This document shows positions 1 to 6,365 of a DNA stretch of 16,359 nt, piece after piece. Origin of the DNA: an uncultured Oscillospiraceae bacterium (GTDB lineage Bacteria; Bacillota; Clostridia; Oscillospirales; Oscillospiraceae); the NCBI GenBank assembly GCA_934668605.1, contig CAKUNY010000030.1, positions 1 to 16,359 on the forward strand, written 5' to 3'. The notes beneath the pieces were generated by a model, which saw only the letters and a list, made by a program, of their open reading frames with translations, made no database searches and was not told the DNA's origin. Positions within the stretch are counted from its first letter, which is position 1; each line of letters begins with the position of its first letter. A program made the translations under genes and the position numbers.

Positions 1-561
1 ATTCAGGAGGACAGCGAATGGCTCATCCGCATGGTGGAGAATCTCCTGTCTGTCACAAGGATCGACGGCGCGAAGGTCGAGGTCGTGAAAACGCCCACCG
101 TTCTGGATGAGCTGATCGACTCGGTTCTCATGAAGTTTTCCAAAAAGCATCCGAATCAGAAGGTCATCACGCAGATACCGGACGAGTTTGTGGACATTCC
201 CATGGACTCGCTCCTTATTGAGCAGGTACTGCTGAATCTTCTGGAAAACGCTGTATTCCACGCAAAAGGCATGACGGAGCTGACGCTTTCCGTTTCTCTC
301 GTGGGAGACAAGGCGGTATTTGAGGTTGCTGACAACGGCTGCGGCATTCCGGAGGATGCGCTTCAAAAGATTTTTACCGGGAGCTACGAAAAATCCGCCG
401 CACCGGTGGACGGGACACGCAGCAATATGGGGATCGGACTATCTGTGTGTGCCGCCATCGTCAAGGCACACGGCAGTGACATGACCGCAGAAAACAGAAG
501 TGGCGGCGGTGCGGTATTCCGCTTTGCTCTGGAAAGAGGGGGTGAGGACGATGGGCAATAA
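1..561 (+). CDS. kdpD: KdpD-type sensor histidine kinase, C-terminal part (5' truncated by window)
   Basis: The frame is open from the first base, so this is the C-terminal 186 residues of a longer protein. It begins at the end of the dimerisation helix (WLIRMVENLLSVTRI, a very KdpD-like segment, residues 7-21 of the visible part). An HATPase_c domain follows, with an N box (NLLENAVFHA), a G1 box (DNGCGIP), an F-box region around KIFTG, and a G2 box (NMGIGLSVC). KdpD senses potassium limitation or ionic stress at the membrane and phosphorylates KdpE. The stop overlaps the kdpE start by 11 bp, indicating one operon and translational coupling. The N-terminal KdpD/Usp domains and membrane helices are outside the window, so it cannot be told whether the full sensor is present. 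Another OmpR-family sensor kinase is possible, but the visible sequence strongly resembles KdpD. Confidence 0.88.
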   Translation: MQEDSEWLIRMVENLLSVTRIDGAKVEVVKTPTVLDELIDSVLMKFSKKHPNQKVITQIPDEFVDIPMDSLLIEQVLLNLLENAVFHAKGMTELTLSVSLVGDKAVFEVADNGCGIPEDALQKIFTGSYEKSAAPVDGTRSNMGIGLSVCAAIVKAHGSDMTAENRSGGGAVFRFALERGGEDDGQ

Positions 562-1261
562 CAAATTCAAGATCCTGATCGTAGAGGATGAGGCCAACAT
601 CCGAAGCTTTATCAAAGCCAATCTGGAAACCAGCGACTATCAGGTGCTCTGCGCGGAGACCTGCGCGCTCGGCATGATGATGTACGCTTCCCATCATCCG
701 GATATCATCATTTTGGATCTCGGTCTGCCGGATCGGGATGGCATGAGTTTGATTCAAGAGGTGCGAAAGACGGACACTGTGCCCATCATTGTGCTCTCCG
801 CCCGTTCCAACGAGAGGGACAAGGTGGAGGCGTTGGATCTGGGGGCAAATGACTATATCACCAAGCCCTTTGGCACGGAGGAACTCTTGGCTCGTATCCG
901 CGCCGTTCTCCGCAGCTATCGGCATGGCGTGGAAAATGAGAGTACACCCAGCGGCAAATACCAGCTTCAAGATTTGTTAATCGACTATGATAAGAGGCAG
1001 GTCTTTGTCGGCAAAGACGAAATCGACCTGACACAGACCGAATACAACATCATAGCCTATCTCTCTATCCATGCCGGAAAGGTGCTGACCTATGCCGCCA
1101 TCATTCAGGCGGTCTGGGGGTTTTCGGACTATGGCAGTGTCAAGAAGTTGCAAGTCAACATGAAGAACATCCGCAAGAAAATGGGCGTGACGCCCGGCGA
1201 AAAGCGCTACATCATCAACGAGCTCGGCGTCGGATACCGTATGCTGGCGGAAGATGAATAG
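551..1261 (+). CDS. kdpE: KdpE-type OmpR-family response regulator
   Basis: This 236-residue cytoplasmic regulator has an N-terminal receiver domain (about 6-120) and a C-terminal OmpR-type winged helix (about 135-233). The receiver shows the acidic pair E12/D13, phosphoacceptor D56 in the strand DIIILD, S83 in VLSAR, and K105 in ITKPFG. The DNA-binding domain shows the usual LTQTEYNIIAYL and GVGYRM signatures. KdpE normally activates transcription of the high-affinity K+ ATPase operon kdpFABC; none of those genes is visible here, so they would lie to the left or elsewhere. The ATG at 551 is chosen because a GAGGGGGTGAGG stretch precedes it and the receiver domain begins immediately after; an in-frame upstream ATG at 500 would add 17 residues with no domain match. 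The start overlaps the kinase gene by 11 bp. Confidence 0.9.
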   Translation: MGNNKFKILIVEDEANIRSFIKANLETSDYQVLCAETCALGMMMYASHHPDIIILDLGLPDRDGMSLIQEVRKTDTVPIIVLSARSNERDKVEALDLGANDYITKPFGTEELLARIRAVLRSYRHGVENESTPSGKYQLQDLLIDYDKRQVFVGKDEIDLTQTEYNIIAYLSIHAGKVLTYAAIIQAVWGFSDYGSVKKLQVNMKNIRKKMGVTPGEKRYIINELGVGYRMLAEDE

Positions 1262-1451
1262 ATAACATACTGTGTTTTATTGAAAACAGGCTCAAGGTCA
1301 GTGCAAAAATTGCGCCGCAGTAAACAAAGAATAGGCGTTTTTAATGAACCACAAGTCTCTGAAAAATGTCCGAAATTTTCAAAAATTTGCTAGACTTTAT
1401 CGCTCTTCTGTGGTAGTTGTTTGTGTTACCAAAATGGAAAGGGGAACACAA

Positions 1452-2606
1452 ATGGCGAAAAAACGGGCAAATGGGGAAGGCAACATCCGCAAGAGGAAGG
1501 ACGGACGATGGGAAGGACGGTACACAGCAGGCATCGACCCGGAAACGGGCAAGCCAATCGCAAAGAGCGTCCTCGCGCGGACGCAGCGCGAATGCAAGGA
1601 GAAACTCCAGAAAGCAATGGAGGAGCTTGAGAAGATCGATGTGACGAAGCGCCGGGATTACACGGTTGGGGAATGGGCACAGCTCTGGTATGAGAACTAC
1701 GCGAAACCGGCTGTTCGCGCGTCCACGGCGGCATATTACAAGAACTACATCGACCAACATATCGTGCCGCGCATCGGGGACATCAAGCTGACGGCGCTCA
1801 CGACCTTGCAGATACAGAAGTTTTACAACGAAACAAAAGCACACGGACGAGTGAAGCGGTACGAGAACATGGATAATCTGAGTCTCAGCAACAAAACCAT
1901 CCGAGGGTTGCACACGATGCTGCGACAGTGCTTGGAGCAGGCGGTGACGGAGCGGCTGATTCCCTACAATCCTGCAAACGGCTGCCGCCTGCCGAAGAAA
2001 GAAAAGAAGAAAATGCAGATCATTCCACCGGAGAAGATTCGGGATTACCTGAAAGCAGCGGAAGAATGGGGCGTCCTGCCGATGTTCTATCTGGAACTGA
2101 GTACCGGCTTGCGGCGCGGCGAACTGGTGGCGCTGCTATGGAGCGACCTGAACTTGCAGACGAAAACGCTGACCGTGTCCAAATCCGTGTCGCGCGGCAA
2201 GGGAGAACTGGTCGTGACAGAACCGAAAACGGAAAATTCGGTTCGTGAAATCTATCTCAGCGACGAAGCAATTCGACTGCTGGTCGAAGATCGAAAGAAT
2301 CATCCGTTCAGCCCGTATATGTTCCCATCGCCAAAGACCAGCGGGATGTATGGCCCGGACTGCGTTGGAAGAATTCACAAGAAGCTGCTGGAAAAGGCGG
2401 GCATTGAAGAACACGTCAGATTTCATGATCTCCGTCATACATTCTCGACATTGGCAATCCAGAGCGGCATTGACCCGAAAACGGTTGCGGAGATCCTCGG
2501 TCACGCCTCGGCAGAATTTTCGCTGGATGTATATACCCATGTGACAGCAGGCATGAAAAAAGAAGCCGCGCAGAAAATCAGCGGCTTCATGGCGAGTGTC
2601 GGATAA
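1452..2606 (+). CDS. Tyrosine recombinase/integrase (Tn916/phage type)
   Basis: This 384-residue site-specific recombinase is likely responsible for inserting the element at the neighbouring tRNA. The N-terminus (about 1-60) is a basic AP2-like arm-binding domain (GEGNIRKRKDGRWEGRY). A SAM-like core-binding domain follows (about 70-175). The catalytic domain carries the full set: R221 (TGLRRGE), K259, H325 and R328 (HDLRH), H351 (LGH), and nucleophile Y361 (DVYTHV). The enzyme therefore looks intact and active. The start at 1452 is preferred because AAAGGGG (1438-1444) sits 7 nt upstream and the arm-binding domain starts at once; in-frame ATGs at 1344 and 1434 would add residues unlike the family. 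No excisionase gene lies in the 190 bp upstream. The gene ends about 200 bp before the 3' end of tRNA-Pro. Confidence 0.93.
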   Translation: MAKKRANGEGNIRKRKDGRWEGRYTAGIDPETGKPIAKSVLARTQRECKEKLQKAMEELEKIDVTKRRDYTVGEWAQLWYENYAKPAVRASTAAYYKNYIDQHIVPRIGDIKLTALTTLQIQKFYNETKAHGRVKRYENMDNLSLSNKTIRGLHTMLRQCLEQAVTERLIPYNPANGCRLPKKEKKKMQIIPPEKIRDYLKAAEEWGVLPMFYLELSTGLRRGELVALLWSDLNLQTKTLTVSKSVSRGKGELVVTEPKTENSVREIYLSDEAIRLLVEDRKNHPFSPYMFPSPKTSGMYGPDCVGRIHKKLLEKAGIEEHVRFHDLRHTFSTLAIQSGIDPKTVAEILGHASAEFSLDVYTHVTAGMKKEAAQKISGFMASVG

Positions 2607-2632
2607 CGGAAAAAATGAACAGAAAAGCGCAT

Positions 2633-2663
2633 GCCGCCTGCCGGAAAAGCTCCGGCAGGCGGC
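2633..2663. terminator. Hairpin after the integrase gene, probable weak intrinsic terminator
   Basis: A perfect 12-bp GC-rich inverted repeat (2633-2644 with 2652-2663) around a 7-nt loop lies 26 bp after the integrase stop. On the plus strand it is followed only by a mixed pyrimidine run (ATTCTCTCTTCC), a poor U-tract. On the minus strand a TTTT run begins 4 nt beyond the stem, with TTTTTT further on. It may end integrase transcription or block readthrough from the right. A recombination-related structure at the element end is an alternative. Confidence 0.45.
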
Positions 2664-2700
2664 GAATTCTCTCTTCCGGCGCTTTCCGCTCCGAATTCCC

Positions 2701-2720
2701 GTTTGGGTCGGGTTTGGGTC
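2701..2720. repeat. Tandem direct repeat GTTTGGGTC x2
   Basis: Two identical 9-bp copies (2701-2709 and 2712-2720) are repeated with an 11-bp period in the non-coding space between integrase and tRNA. Integrases with AP2-like arm domains bind short direct repeats flanking the crossover site, so these are candidate arm-type sites. That function is inferred from position only. Confidence 0.4.
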
Positions 2721-2761
2721 AAACGGAAAATGTGCAGAATTCTCCATCGGAAAAAGTTCTG

Positions 2762-2808
2762 AAAATAAAGAAAAATCCGGATGAAATCGGAAGATTTCAT
2801 CCGGATTT
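2762..2808 (-). terminator. Intrinsic terminator of the tRNA-Pro gene
   Basis: A perfect 16-bp inverted repeat (arms 2773-2788 and 2793-2808, loop 2789-2792) is followed on the minus strand by a T-rich stretch (TTCTTTATTTT after the final T residues of the stem). The outermost base of the stem is the last A of the tRNA CCA end, so the hairpin abuts the mature tRNA directly. If an element integrated at the tRNA 3' end, this terminator would be element-borne. Confidence 0.85.
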
Positions 2809-2884
2809 GGTCGGAGTGTCGGGATTCGAACCCGAGGCCTCTTGGTCCCGAACCAAGCGCGATACCAAACTTCGCCACACCCCG
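2808..2884 (-). tRNA. tRNA-Pro (anticodon CGG), CCA encoded
   Basis: Read on the minus strand, the 77-nt sequence folds into a complete cloverleaf. The 7-bp acceptor stem CGGGGTG/CACTCCG contains one G-U pair. The D stem is GCGA/TCGC with a GG-containing loop. The anticodon stem CTTGG/CCAAG holds loop TTCGGGA, so the anticodon is CGG (proline). The variable loop has 5 nt. The T arm is TCGGG-TTCGAAT-CCCGA, followed by discriminator A and an encoded CCA. Nothing in the tRNA looks damaged, so any integration event has restored the 3' end. The gene decodes CCG, a codon expected to be common in a GC-rich genome. Confidence 0.95.
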
Positions 2885-2895
2885 TTAGCTCGATT

Positions 2896-2924
2896 ATTAT
2901 AGTGAACAAAACCGGTTTTGTCAA
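2896..2924 (-). promoter_or_regulatory. Consensus sigma-A promoter of tRNA-Pro, with 16-bp palindrome
   Basis: On the minus strand TTGACA (2919-2924) and TATAAT (2896-2901) are both perfect and separated by exactly 17 bp. Transcription would start about 5 nt before the tRNA. A perfect 16-bp palindrome, ACAAAACCGGTTTTGT (2906-2921), fills the spacer and overlaps three bases of the -35. Confidence 0.9.
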
Positions 2925-2980
2925 GGGGCAAACGCATGTTTTTCTCAAGGCTGCATAAAAATGAACGGGAGGCGATGCAT

Positions 2981-3256
2981 ATGGAAAGGACGGAACGCGA
3001 AGAAGGACGAAAAACGGGGCGCGCGGCGCGCTGGCTGTCGCGGGCATATTTGTCCCTTGCGCTGGCGGCGGTGGTGCTGACGCTCAAAACGTGCTGTCCC
3101 GGCGCGGTGCAGGCGGCGAAGGAGTTTTTAGGGCTCGGAGAGGCGGGGCGGACACAGGCGGCGTTCTCAGAGCTTCGAAACGCGCTTTCAGAAGGGGAGG
3201 GCGTTGTGGCGGCGTTTGCCGAGTCGTATCAGGTCTTTGCCGGTGAAACGCCTTGA
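2981..3256 (+). CDS. Small single-pass membrane protein, possible SpoIVFA remnant
   Basis: This 91-residue protein has a charged cytoplasmic start (MERTEREEGRKTGRAARW), one hydrophobic segment (about residues 20-38), and a short predicted extracytoplasmic tail ending in a segment like GEGVVAAFAESYQVF. I do not recognise a catalytic domain. Its place just before a SpoIVFB-type M50 protease, overlapping it, is that of spoIVFA in endospore formers. SpoIVFA normally carries a C-terminal LytM/M23-like domain, and none is present here, so a truncated or minimal SpoIVFA is an inference from position. The ATG at 2981 is chosen because GGGAGG (2967-2972) lies 8 nt upstream; an in-frame ATG at 2975 is too close to that site, and ATG 2936 or TTG 2918 lack one. 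The gene starts just right of the tRNA promoter. Confidence 0.6.
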   Translation: MERTEREEGRKTGRAARWLSRAYLSLALAAVVLTLKTCCPGAVQAAKEFLGLGEAGRTQAAFSELRNALSEGEGVVAAFAESYQVFAGETP

Positions 3257-3830
3257 GATCGCGCCCGGTTTTGCTGCCGCACTGTGCCTGCTGCGGCTGC
3301 TGGCTGAGCCGCGTGTTTTCTACGCGTTCGTCGCGGCGGCGGCGGCGCACGAGGCGGGGCACCTGATCGCGATCTGGCTGGCCGGAGGAAGGGTAACAGG
3401 CATTCGGCTCGGCGTGTGCGACGCGAGAATCACGGCCTTTGGCCTGGGCTACCGGCAGGAGCTTTTCTGCGCGCTGGCAGGGCCTGCGATGAGCGTGCTT
3501 TTCTGCCTTGCGCTGCGAAGGCTTTACCCCACCTGCGCGGCCATCAGCCTTCTTCTGGGGCTTTTTAATGCCCTGCCGGTCTATCCGCTCGACGGCGGGC
3601 GGGCGCTGCGGGCGGGGCTTTGCCTATGCTTGCCGCTCGGACGGGCGGAGACAATATCCAATGCGGTAAGCCTTGCGGTCTGCGCGGCGGGACTTTGTGC
3701 CGCACTGCTCGGCGTCTGGAAATGGCAGCTCGGTATGACACCGGTATTGATCTGGTGTGTTTTGCTGCTGCGCGTTTTGCGATATGCGGCGGAAGAGGGG
3801 GCTTGTTTCTTACCTGCCGGTAAGGTATAA
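3243..3830 (+). CDS. SpoIVFB-like M50 family intramembrane metalloprotease
   Basis: This protein of about 195 residues is rich in hydrophobic segments. It has the zinc-binding motif HEAGH (about residues 36-40) in the first helices, an AGPAMS segment (about 79-84), and the third metal-ligand motif NALPVYPLDGG (109-119, ligand D117). These define site-2 proteases, which cut substrates within the membrane. In sporulating Firmicutes SpoIVFB cleaves pro-sigma-K in the mother cell; neighbouring order (radical SAM TIGR03960, then DUF2344) matches the spoIVFB region of many Clostridia. The GTG at 3243 gives an N-terminus right before the first helix and overlaps the previous gene by 14 bp. A TTG at 3204 with a GGGGAGG only 3 nt upstream is an alternative. 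Whether this organism sporulates cannot be seen here. Confidence 0.82.
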   Translation: MKRLEIAPGFAAALCLLRLLAEPRVFYAFVAAAAAHEAGHLIAIWLAGGRVTGIRLGVCDARITAFGLGYRQELFCALAGPAMSVLFCLALRRLYPTCAAISLLLGLFNALPVYPLDGGRALRAGLCLCLPLGRAETISNAVSLAVCAAGLCAALLGVWKWQLGMTPVLIWCVLLLRVLRYAAEEGACFLPAGKV

Positions 3831-3831
3831 T
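3803..3831 (+). promoter_or_regulatory. Possible promoter for the radical SAM operon
   Basis: TTGTTT (3803-3808) and a perfect TATAAT (3826-3831) are spaced by 17 bp. The -10 includes the stop codon of the M50 protease gene. It would give a leader of about 27 nt before the radical SAM start. The -35 is weak (3 of 6 matches), so this is a probable internal promoter rather than a certain one. Confidence 0.5.
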
Positions 3832-3864
3832 GTCAAAGACTATGAAAAAATTTGAGGTAGAGCT

Positions 3865-5700
3865 ATGACGGATACCTTACACAGAATTCTGCCGCAGGTG
3901 CAGAAGCCCGCGCGCTATGTGGGCGGGGAGTACAACCAGATCGTAAAGGACAAACGGGACGTGGACGTGCGTGTGGCGTTCTGCTTTCCGGATACGTATG
4001 AGATCGGCATGTCCAACATCGGCATGCGCATTTTGTATGGGCTGATGAACGAGATGCCGGGCGTGTGGTGCGAGCGGGTATTTGCACCGTGGGGCGACAT
4101 GGAGGAGCAAATGCGAAAACATGCCATTCCGCTCTACGCCCTTGAGAGCCACGACCCCGTGAAAGCGTTCGACCTGATCGCGTTTACGATCGGCTACGAG
4201 ATGAGCTACACGAACATTTTGAATATGCTGGAGCTCTCCTGTGTGCCGCTTTTATCGCGCGAACGAGAAGGCCTCGAGAATATCGTCTTTGCAGGCGGTG
4301 TCTGCGCGGTGAACCCGGAGCCGCTGGCGGAGTTTATCGATTTTTTCTCCCTCGGCGAGGGCGAGGAGATCACGAAGGAGATCATCGAATGCTACCGGCA
4401 GGCAAAAAAAGACGGCTGTACGAAGCAGGAATTTCTTCTGCGCGTGAGCAGAATCGACGGCGTGTACGTGCCGTCCTTTTATGAGCACAGCTACAATCCG
4501 GACGGTACGCTTGCCGCCATCACGCCCAAAAACGGCGCGCCCGCGCGCGTCAGAAAGCGCATCATGCAGGACATGGACAAGGCCTATTTTCCGACGAAAA
4601 CGATCGTTCCCTCGACGGAAATCGTCCACGACCGGACGAATCTGGAAATTTTCCGCGGCTGCATCCGCGGCTGCCGCTTCTGTCAGGCGGGCTTCTGCTA
4701 CCGGCCGGTGCGAGCGAAAAGCGTGGACACACTTTATAAGCAGGCGATTGACTCGCTCGAGGACTCTGGAAACAGCGAAATGACGCTCGCGAGCCTGTCG
4801 ACGTCCGACTACCGCAGGCTCCCGGAGCTGGCGGACAAGCTGCTCGATTACTGCGAGCCGAGAAAGATCAATCTGTCGCTTCCGAGCCTGCGCGCGGACA
4901 ATTTTTCGCGCGATCTGATGCTGCGTGTGCAGAAGGTGCGAAAGAGCGGACTGACCTTTGCGCCAGAGGCAGGCTCTCAGCGGCTTCGCGACGCGATCAA
5001 CAAAAACGTCACCGAGCATGAAATTTTAGAGACCTGCGCCACGGCGTTCTCCGGCGGCTGGAACAGCGTGAAGCTCTATTTCATGCTGGGGCTTCCGACA
5101 GAGACGGACGAGGATGTGGCGGAGATCGCCGAGCTCGTCAACAAAATTGTCTACTGCTGGCGGCAGAATGCGTCGAACAAAAAGCGGCGGCTTTCCATCA
5201 ACCTCGCGACGGCCTTCTTTGTGCCCAAGCCCTTCACGCCGTTTCAGTGGGAACAGCAGATCAGTCCTGAGGAATATCTGCGGCGTGTGCGCCTTCTGCA
5301 AAGCTGCCTGACGGCGCGGGGCGTCGACTACCGGTACCATGAGAGCGACCTCAGCAGGCTCGAGGCGGTTTTAGCGCGCGGCGACCGGAGGCTATCGAAA
5401 GTCCTTCTGCGCGCGCACGAGCTCGGCTGCAAGCTGGACGGCTGGGACGAGTATTTCCGGTACAATCTTTGGATGCAGGCCTTTTCCGACTGCGGGGTCG
5501 ACCCGGAATTTTACACGACGCGCGGCTTTGGGGAAGACGAGCTTCTTCCCTGGCAGACGATTGACGTCGGCGTGAGCCGGGAATTTTTTCTGCGTGAGCG
5601 GGCGCTTGCGTACGAGTCTGTCACAACGCCGGACTGCCGCACGAAATGCGCCGGCTGCGGGGCGCGGGCTCTGAGCGAAAGGGGGGTGTGCGATGAATAG
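3865..5700 (+). CDS. B12-binding-like radical SAM protein, TIGR03960 family
   Basis: This 611-residue protein has a full family length. An N-terminal Rossmann/B12-binding-like region (about 20-170) includes FCFPDTYEIGMSNIGMRI and the FSLGEGEE segment (about 164-171). It lacks the DxHxxG histidine of classical cobalamin binders. The radical SAM core has the iron-sulfur motif C266-x3-C270-x2-C273 (GCIRGCRFCQAGF) and further segments such as FAPEAGSQRLR and YFMLGLPTETDED. The C-terminus ends in a small Cys cluster (CRTKCAGCG). The enzyme should cleave SAM to a 5'-deoxyadenosyl radical; the substrate is not established to my knowledge. The start is supported by GAGGT (3854-3858), 6 nt upstream. 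It overlaps the DUF2344 gene by 8 bp, and the two families are neighbours or fusions in many genomes, so they probably act together. Confidence 0.93.
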   Translation: MTDTLHRILPQVQKPARYVGGEYNQIVKDKRDVDVRVAFCFPDTYEIGMSNIGMRILYGLMNEMPGVWCERVFAPWGDMEEQMRKHAIPLYALESHDPVKAFDLIAFTIGYEMSYTNILNMLELSCVPLLSREREGLENIVFAGGVCAVNPEPLAEFIDFFSLGEGEEITKEIIECYRQAKKDGCTKQEFLLRVSRIDGVYVPSFYEHSYNPDGTLAAITPKNGAPARVRKRIMQDMDKAYFPTKTIVPSTEIVHDRTNLEIFRGCIRGCRFCQAGFCYRPVRAKSVDTLYKQAIDSLEDSGNSEMTLASLSTSDYRRLPELADKLLDYCEPRKINLSLPSLRADNFSRDLMLRVQKVRKSGLTFAPEAGSQRLRDAINKNVTEHEILETCATAFSGGWNSVKLYFMLGLPTETDEDVAEIAELVNKIVYCWRQNASNKKRRLSINLATAFFVPKPFTPFQWEQQISPEEYLRRVRLLQSCLTARGVDYRYHESDLSRLEAVLARGDRRLSKVLLRAHELGCKLDGWDEYFRYNLWMQAFSDCGVDPEFYTTRGFGEDELLPWQTIDVGVSREFFLRERALAYESVTTPDCRTKCAGCGARALSERGVCDE

Positions 5701-6352
5701 GCTGCTGTTTGAAAAGCGGGGCGACGCGGTATATCTGTCACACCTCGATCTCATGCGCGTGTTTCAGCGGGCGTTCAAGCGCGCGGGCATTCTCATCTGG
5801 CACTCGCAGGGCTTCAGCCCCCGGGCGTATGTGTCGATCGCGCTGCCGCTTCCGGTCGGGATGGAGAGCCGGTGCGAGATTCTGGATTTTGAAATTGAAG
5901 ACGGCTCGGTGGAGCTGGAAACGCTTCCCGCGCGGCTCAACGCCGTGCTGCCGTCCGGCATTCGGGTGCTCTCTGCCTACGAGAGCGCGCGCAAAATTAA
6001 AGAGCTGACCCGCTTGCGGGCGGAGGTGACGCTCGAATATGACGGCGGCGTTCCCGAAAACGCGCAGAAGGCGCTTGCCGCGCTGTTTGCAAGAGACAGC
6101 ATCGTCATTACCAAGCGCAGCAAAAAGGGCGACAAGGAGCTCGACATCAAACCGCTCATGTTTGCCCTCTGCATTGCGGCGGCAAGCGAAAACGAGCTGC
6201 GCCTGGAGTGCGTTCTATCCGCGCAGAACCCTGGGCTGAATCCGCAGCTGCTGGTGACGGCGATTGAGACGCACCTTCCGGAGCTGAAACCGGACTTTGC
6301 GCGCGCCGGGCGCATCGAGGCGCTGGACGAGCAGGAAAACCCCTTCCGATGA
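5693..6352 (+). CDS. DUF2344 / TIGR03936 family protein
   Basis: This 219-residue soluble protein carries the family hallmark in its first 60 residues: FEKRGDAVYLSHLDLMRVFQ, then GFSPRAYVSIALPLPVG. The C-terminal half (about 105-215) is less conserved. The function is unknown. The family travels with, or is fused to, the TIGR03960 radical SAM protein, which suggests a partner or substrate-handling role. Here the start codon lies inside the last codons of the radical SAM gene (8-bp overlap), preceded by an AAAGGGGGG ribosome binding site. In many Clostridia the next genes are ribonuclease G and rplU; here thyX follows after 13 bp. Confidence 0.9.
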   Translation: MNRLLFEKRGDAVYLSHLDLMRVFQRAFKRAGILIWHSQGFSPRAYVSIALPLPVGMESRCEILDFEIEDGSVELETLPARLNAVLPSGIRVLSAYESARKIKELTRLRAEVTLEYDGGVPENAQKALAALFARDSIVITKRSKKGDKELDIKPLMFALCIAAASENELRLECVLSAQNPGLNPQLLVTAIETHLPELKPDFARAGRIEALDEQENPFR

Positions 6353-6365
6353 GACAGGAGAGTAT

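Larger units (their letters stand above)
1..2808. mobile_element. Right end of a putative tRNA-Pro-targeted integrative element (left part outside window)
   Basis: A tyrosine recombinase gene ends about 200 bp from the 3' end of a tRNA gene on the opposite strand, the usual arrangement at one end of genomic islands and integrative elements that use a tRNA 3' end as attB. The kdpDE genes to the left would then be cargo or lie just outside. This side reads as less GC-rich than the genes right of the tRNA (judged by eye). No second copy of the tRNA 3' end is visible in the window, so the other boundary must lie to the left of position 1. No excisionase, relaxase or conjugation gene is visible, so the type of element is unknown. 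The exact right boundary depends on the att core, probably within the tRNA 3' half. Confidence 0.5.

Noticed and set aside
1262..1451. Promoter or excisionase gene in the 190 bp between kdpE and integrase
   Set aside because: I found no -35/-10 pair with acceptable spacing, no small open frame with a ribosome binding site, and only a weak imperfect hairpin after kdpE. The stretch is AT-rich with no feature I can support.
2918..2980. TTG or ATG starts upstream of 2981 for the small membrane protein
   Set aside because: They lie in or next to the tRNA promoter and lack a ribosome binding site, while 2981 has GGGAGG at 8 nt.
2136..3047. Minus-strand open frame of 303 codons across integrase end, tRNA and membrane-protein start
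   Set aside because: It overlaps the tRNA and its terminator and the intact integrase, and the translation resembles no protein family.
4252..5019. Minus-strand open frame of 255 codons inside the radical SAM gene
   Set aside because: It is fully inside a well-conserved coding region and is a complement artefact of GC-rich codons.
6297..6365. Longer thyX starting at ATG 6297
   Set aside because: The extra 23 codons overlap DUF2344 coding sequence and have no family match; ATG 6366 has AGGAGA at proper distance and starts the ThyX fold.
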